Below, piece by piece: positions 60,145 through 64,000 of a stretch of 64,000 nucleotides of DNA. The stretch is from an uncultured Collinsella sp. (GTDB lineage Bacteria; Actinomycetota; Coriobacteriia; Coriobacteriales; Coriobacteriaceae). Position 1 is the stretch's first letter, and the number at the start of each line of letters is the position of its first letter. The position numbers and the translations under genes are program-made. The notes below the pieces were generated by a model. It saw nothing but the letters and a program-made list of their open reading frames with translations, was not told the DNA's origin and made no database searches. The stretch lies in contig CATZLI010000006.1 of assembly GCA_958421275.1 (NCBI GenBank), positions 124,001 through 188,000 of the forward strand. The letters are read 5' to 3'.

Positions 60145-61150
60145 CGGCCATAACAACATCAAGAGGATTGTGCATCGCTCCTGCGAGGAGATCGGCGCCA
60201 CATTCCGAATCGCCAGAGCCACCTCGTGGCCCGAGGCAATCAATACGTTTCGGGCGAAGCTCGACATCCAGGTCATGAGCCGGAACGGGTACAAGGAACC
60301 GCCTGCGGTAAAGGAGCGGTTGCTGCGCAAGCATGAGACCGTTCTCAAATACCTCGAGAACAGCTTCGGCGATTTCTTCGAGTCATACGACTATGACGCA
60401 CCGCTGCCCCCATCTGATCCCGCCCTCGAGGGGAAGATCTGGATGTGCTGGTGGCAGGGCGAGGAGAACGCCCCCGAGATCGTGAGGGCGTGCATCGACT
60501 CCGTGCGCCGCAACGCCAGCGGACACGAGGTCGTCGTCATCACGGACGAGAATCTGTCTGACTACGCCCATATTCCCGATTGGGTTCTCGAAAAGGTCCG
60601 TACCGGCGTCATGTCGCGGACGAATCTATCCGACCTACTGCGTCTCTCCCTGCTTGCCGAGCACGGTGGCATGTGGCTGGATGCCACTTTCTTCTGCACT
60701 GGCTCGCTACATGAATACATGGATCTGCCAATTTGGTCCATTAAAAGGCCTGACTATCTGCATGCTTCGGTCGCATGCGGCATGTTTGCGGGGTATTCGC
60801 TTGCCTGCAAAGAGGGTCAGCGTCATCCGTTCGTCGTTGCGAGAGACTTCTTCCTCGAGTATTGGCGCAATAGCGATCGGTTGATTGATTATCTGCTGGT
60901 CGATTACCTCATCGTCCTAGCTCAACGTCATGACCCCTCGGTCGCCGCCGCATTTGCGTCCATCGAACCAAATAATCCTCGTTGCGACGACCTTATTTCG
61001 ATACTAGATAGGCCTTTCGATCAAAGTGCTTGGAGTGAGCTCCTTCTGGATACGAGTCTCTTTAAGCTCACGTGGAAGCAAGAATTTCCAAAACAAACTG
61101 ATGGTAGGCAAACGTATTACGGCAGGCTATTGGAAGGGGGATTGTCGTGA
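60137..61150 (+). CDS. Capsular polysaccharide synthesis glycosyltransferase (DXD/GT32-like)
   Basis: The 337-residue protein shows KIWMCWWQGEENAPEIVRACIDSV, then SRTNLSDLLRLSLLAEHGGMWLDATFFC. This is the layout of the Caps_synth/Gly_transf_sug group, where an acidic D.T/DxD-like site binds the nucleotide sugar metal. It should act in the cytoplasm on the growing repeat unit. GC content begins to fall toward its 3' end and stays lower to the window edge. Confidence 0.82.
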   Translation: MANGHNNIKRIVHRSCEEIGATFRIARATSWPEAINTFRAKLDIQVMSRNGYKEPPAVKERLLRKHETVLKYLENSFGDFFESYDYDAPLPPSDPALEGKIWMCWWQGEENAPEIVRACIDSVRRNASGHEVVVITDENLSDYAHIPDWVLEKVRTGVMSRTNLSDLLRLSLLAEHGGMWLDATFFCTGSLHEYMDLPIWSIKRPDYLHASVACGMFAGYSLACKEGQRHPFVVARDFFLEYWRNSDRLIDYLLVDYLIVLAQRHDPSVAAAFASIEPNNPRCDDLISILDRPFDQSAWSELLLDTSLFKLTWKQEFPKQTDGRQTYYGRLLEGGLS

Positions 61151-61290
61151 GCAAAAAGAAAGTCTCGTTCGTCATGTCCTCTGTTGAAGTGGTAATGCCT
61201 ACCTGTTATTTCATTGCCGGAAATAAAGATCTGCCTCTCTCCGATACTCACTTAGAATGCGCTTTTGTTAAGTGTGGTGTTGCAGCGTGA
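61147..61290 (+). CDS. Short hypothetical ORF, possibly a gene remnant
   Basis: GTG at 61147 overlaps the previous TGA and has a strong ribosome site (GGAAGGGGG), giving a 47-residue peptide beginning MSKKKVSFVMSSVEVVMPTC. Its TGA overlaps the next GTG. The ends look like an ordinary operon gene but the length does not, so it may be an internally deleted gene. I recognise no family. Confidence 0.4.
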   Translation: MSKKKVSFVMSSVEVVMPTCYFIAGNKDLPLSDTHLECAFVKCGVAA

Positions 61291-62372
61291 AACGCATGAA
61301 TTCGATTGCAATGGTTATGCCTACGCTAGGCGGGGGTGGAGCCGAACGCGTTGCCGTGGCCCTTTCCCGCTATTTTATTCATAGAGGTTACGAGTTTAGT
61401 TTTTTGCTCACAAAAAAGAATGAATGTGTATACGAACTTCCTGAAGGCGTAAAGGTGAATCCGATTTGTGATTCAGCGGGAACTTCGCTCTTTGCTCAAA
61501 TTAGAGGTATTCGGCATGAAATGAAGAAGGACGATTCGCGCATCTTTCTTTCATTTTTATGTGACCAAAATGTATGTCTTCTTGCGGCTGCGGTTGGACT
61601 TCGGAATAAAGTAGTTGTTAGCGTAAGGAATCTTCCAACGACCGATTTTTATGGAAGAAAAGCACTTCAGTACGTTAGAAATTTTTTATATGTCAAAAAG
61701 AGTAGCACGGTTGTGTTTCAGACGAAGGACTAAATGTCCTATTTTCCTTCTGGCGTCCGACGGAAGGGAGTATTGATTCCTAATCCATTATCAAATGGTC
61801 TTCCAGAAAGAAACCGCGCCTGTCCGCGTCGAGTCGTGACGGCATCGGGGCGTCTTACGGAACAAAAAAACTACCCCATGCTCATACGTGCATTCTCTAT
61901 CATCCACAAACAAATTCCAGACGTTACATTTGAAATATATGGGGATGGAGAGTTGAGGGAGGACCTTGAGCTACTTGTAGATTCAGAAGGTCTGACAAAC
62001 TGCGTCGTCTTTTGCGGGTTCTGTGGCGATGCCGTTCAAAGAATCGCATCATCTTCTGTATATGTGATGGCATCTAATTGGGAAGGGCTTTCCAACTCGC
62101 TCATCGAAGCGCTTGCCATGGGGGTGCCTTCTGTTTGCACGCGCTGCTTAGGGGGAGGAGCCGAGGCTGTTGTCGAGGACGGAGTTAACGGGTATCTCGT
62201 CGATCGCGATGACCATGAGGTCATGGCGCAAAGGGTGGTCGAACTTCTTCTTGACCCTGTTTTAAGGGATTCCATGTCTGCGGAAGCGGCAAAACTGGCT
62301 GATGAACTTTCACTTGAGACAATCGGCAAAAAATGGGAGGAAACTTTGTTCCCTGAGGGTTCGATACAATGA
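61287..62372 (+). pseudogene. Glycosyltransferase family 4 interrupted by an in-frame stop
   Basis: Two consecutive frames in the same phase encode one GT4. 61287-61733 gives the N-terminal domain (SIAMVMPTLGGGGAERVAVALSRYF to VVFQTKD), then TAA. 61734-62372 starts MSYFPSGVRRKGVLIPNPL and contains ASGRLTEQKNYPMLIRAF and EGLSNSLIEALAMGVP, the donor domain. In family members the sequence runs straight through this point, so a single base change to TAA is the simplest explanation. GAAGGA lies 4 bases before the ATG at 61734, so the second half could still be translated by reinitiation. Confidence 0.8.
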
Positions 62373-63694
62373 GCGACTCAATTTCTGTAAATGGAGAGAC
62401 CCGTTCAGGCCTTTCTCTTGGTGCTGTATGGCAGTATGTGCTAATTTACCTCTCGCTTCTAATGCCAGGCAGTACATTTGTCTACATAAAGGGTGGGACA
62501 TGGTTTAGCTTTATGCTTGTCGCGCTGTTTGCGGCAACTTTCTTACTTGCCAGGAAGTATAGGGAGTCCTATGGGGTCTGCTTTAGCCTGGTCCTTGTGT
62601 TGAATACTCTCGTTGCGCGAAGCTTGACGGGCGGCGTAGGACTTGAGGCGCTCATGGGTTTCATGGGCTGCGTGCTGATTGTGCAGATGGCGATTTGCTG
62701 CGACTTTGGCCAGTTTCTTAAACGTTGGCTTCTGACTGTCGTTGCGCTGGCGCTGCTTAGCATTTTGCTCTGGGGCGTTGGCTGTGCATTTCCTTCCGTG
62801 CTCAAGTCCCTGCTGGGTCCGACTTTTGTTGTCGATGTTATAGGCACGTATCCGTGGGAAACCTATGAGTACGGTAGCGGCTTGTTCTTCTACAGCTGGT
62901 TTGATATTCACCAGTTTAGGAACTGCGGCATCTATACAGAGCCCGGTAAATACCAAGTGGTTCTTAACAGCGCCTTGTTTATCCTGCTTTTCTGGAGGGA
63001 TAAGCTCGAATTGAGAAGCGAGCGCCATTACAGGTTCTATCTTTCCGCAATCGTGGTTGCCCTCGTCACTTGTCAATCCACGACTGGCTACATCGGAGCT
63101 CTCCTTTGCGTCGCTTTCTACGTACTATTTTCCAAAGACCATGAGGGCACGAGGACGAGGCAATGGCTGGTCGCACTTGTTTGCGCAGCTGTTGTTGCTT
63201 TACTCGTTCAGTATTGGCTGGCACCAACAAACAGCATCCTGTCCGTTCAGGTGTTCGACAAGCTTTTCGGTTCGAGTGCAGGGGGCACGGGGCTTGATCT
63301 CAGCGACAGTACGGGTGTCTATAGATCCAAGATGATTGAAGTATGCGTTCGGTCGATTGCCGAGCATCCGTTAGGCGTCGGCTACGACGCTCTGTTTTCC
63401 GCGGCCTCCTCAAGTGATGAAGGGCTCGTTGCCGCGGCGCTCGTTTCCTATGGAGCTGTATATGGCGTCGTTCCTTGGATTGTTGTCCTGTTTATGGTTT
63501 TCTACCCTGTCTTCAAGGGGCAACGCCTTCCGGTTGCGCTTCTGTATGTGGCTCTATTTGTGAATACGACACTGGCCCAGACGCATTTTTTGTACACGTC
63601 GTTACTCATCATTCCTGCTTATCTCGCCATCGGGCACGGATGGCCGCTTCGCAATGAAAAGGAGAAGTACCTGCCATGGAAAAAGTTCTGGTAA
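62369..63694 (+). CDS. Wzy-like O-antigen/capsule polymerase
   Basis: The 441-residue protein is hydrophobic with about ten to twelve membrane helices and a larger extracellular loop between about residues 150 and 200 (TYPWETYEYGSGLFFYSWFDIHQFRNCGIYTEPGKYQVV). The pattern FRNCGIYTEPG...N and the late HPLGVGY motif resemble Wzy_C/O-antigen ligase-type proteins. It would polymerise exported repeat units on the outer membrane face. The start overlaps the interrupted glycosyltransferase by 4 bases. Its sequence is AT-richer than the 5' part of the cluster. Confidence 0.8.
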   Translation: MSDSISVNGETRSGLSLGAVWQYVLIYLSLLMPGSTFVYIKGGTWFSFMLVALFAATFLLARKYRESYGVCFSLVLVLNTLVARSLTGGVGLEALMGFMGCVLIVQMAICCDFGQFLKRWLLTVVALALLSILLWGVGCAFPSVLKSLLGPTFVVDVIGTYPWETYEYGSGLFFYSWFDIHQFRNCGIYTEPGKYQVVLNSALFILLFWRDKLELRSERHYRFYLSAIVVALVTCQSTTGYIGALLCVAFYVLFSKDHEGTRTRQWLVALVCAAVVALLVQYWLAPTNSILSVQVFDKLFGSSAGGTGLDLSDSTGVYRSKMIEVCVRSIAEHPLGVGYDALFSAASSSDEGLVAAALVSYGAVYGVVPWIVVLFMVFYPVFKGQRLPVALLYVALFVNTTLAQTHFLYTSLLIIPAYLAIGHGWPLRNEKEKYLPWKKFW

Positions 63695-64000
63695 TAGTCG
63701 CAGATACGAACCTCTACTTCTTTCCGGGATTTAAAAGCGACACAGTTGATTTTTGCCAACTATTCGTCCGCAAAACGCATAAGCCTTTCAACGCAGTAAA
63801 AAAGCTGTTTCCTTCTATTGCGCGCCTTAATTACGGTGATTGGAAAAACAGGCTTGGAGATATCGATCGCATTGTCTTATTGGATTCTCCCGTACTTCAA
63901 GACAAAACTTTAGTCTCCTATATAAGGGGTCGCCGCCGGTTGCTACCCATAGATATATATTCATGGAACATGAATCTCCTCCCTGCGGAAGTCTCCTCGT
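63675..64000 (+). CDS. Partial capsule-locus protein of unknown function
   Basis: The ATG at 63675 is preceded by AAAGGAGAA and overlaps the polymerase gene by 20 bases; the frame stays open to the window end (108 residues). It starts MEKVLVIVADTNLYFFPGF and continues with DRIVLLDSPVLQDKTLVSYIRGRRR. An N-terminal beta-alpha unit suggests a Rossmann-like glycosyltransferase, but no family is recognisable from the fragment. Confidence 0.65.

Overview
The window looks like a chromosome segment from a high-GC actinobacterium of the class Coriobacteriia, most likely Collinsella or a close relative. This rests on the GC-rich C/G-ending codon usage, a GlgB-GlgP-GlgC-GlgD-GlgA glycogen operon, a LoaP-led capsule locus and overall gene style. 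It is an inference; no marker gene search was possible.

Region by region. 1-1165: the 3' end of a flippase-like membrane protein and a TetR regulator. 1168-23250: a dense, very GC-rich cobalamin island bounded by an IS3-type transposase remnant on the left and a probable IS21-type remnant on the right. Its minus-strand arm (7149 down to 1261) carries a sigma70-like promoter, a cobalamin riboswitch, a Tat-exported lipoprotein CbiK cobaltochelatase, a small lipoprotein and a BtuCDF/FecBCD-like ABC importer. Its plus-strand arm (7281-23129) is one tightly overlapping operon with cbiF, cbiD, a cbiL remnant, cbiG, cbiH, cbiET, cbiA, cobT, cobU, cobS, a CobU-like/CobC fusion, cbiB, cobD, cbiP, cobA/btuR, cbiC and cbiJ. 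Only CbiL is not intact. 23341-26761: a MacB-like efflux system. 26894-39539: housekeeping genes (L,D-transpeptidase, sdaA, metK, gltX, priA, def, fmt, rsmB). 39540-44041: an FmdB-type zinc ribbon, a GH13-GH77 fusion and clustered hairpin elements. 44042-53700: the glycogen operon, transcribed leftward. 54032-55372: a HAD phosphatase and thiamine pyrophosphokinase. 55443-55518: tRNA-Ala(GGC). 55519-64000: a structured leader, LoaP, a priming sugar transferase, glycosyltransferases and a Wzy-like polymerase, running off the window.

How the parts work together: the riboswitch arm probably adjusts corrinoid or cobalt uptake and insertion to the cellular B12 level, feeding the ring-modification and nucleotide-loop operon. 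The glycogen operon holds both synthesis (GlgC/D/A/B) and breakdown (GlgP, with the neighbouring debranching/4-alpha-glucanotransferase fusion). GlgA and GlgB share unusual Lys/Ala/Thr-rich tails.

The least explained content is intergenic. There are three families of fixed-architecture palindromic elements (67 nt x3; 145 nt x2; 127-137 nt nested x2). In the last two the outer arms differ between copies yet remain self-complementary, which is the covariation expected of conserved structure.
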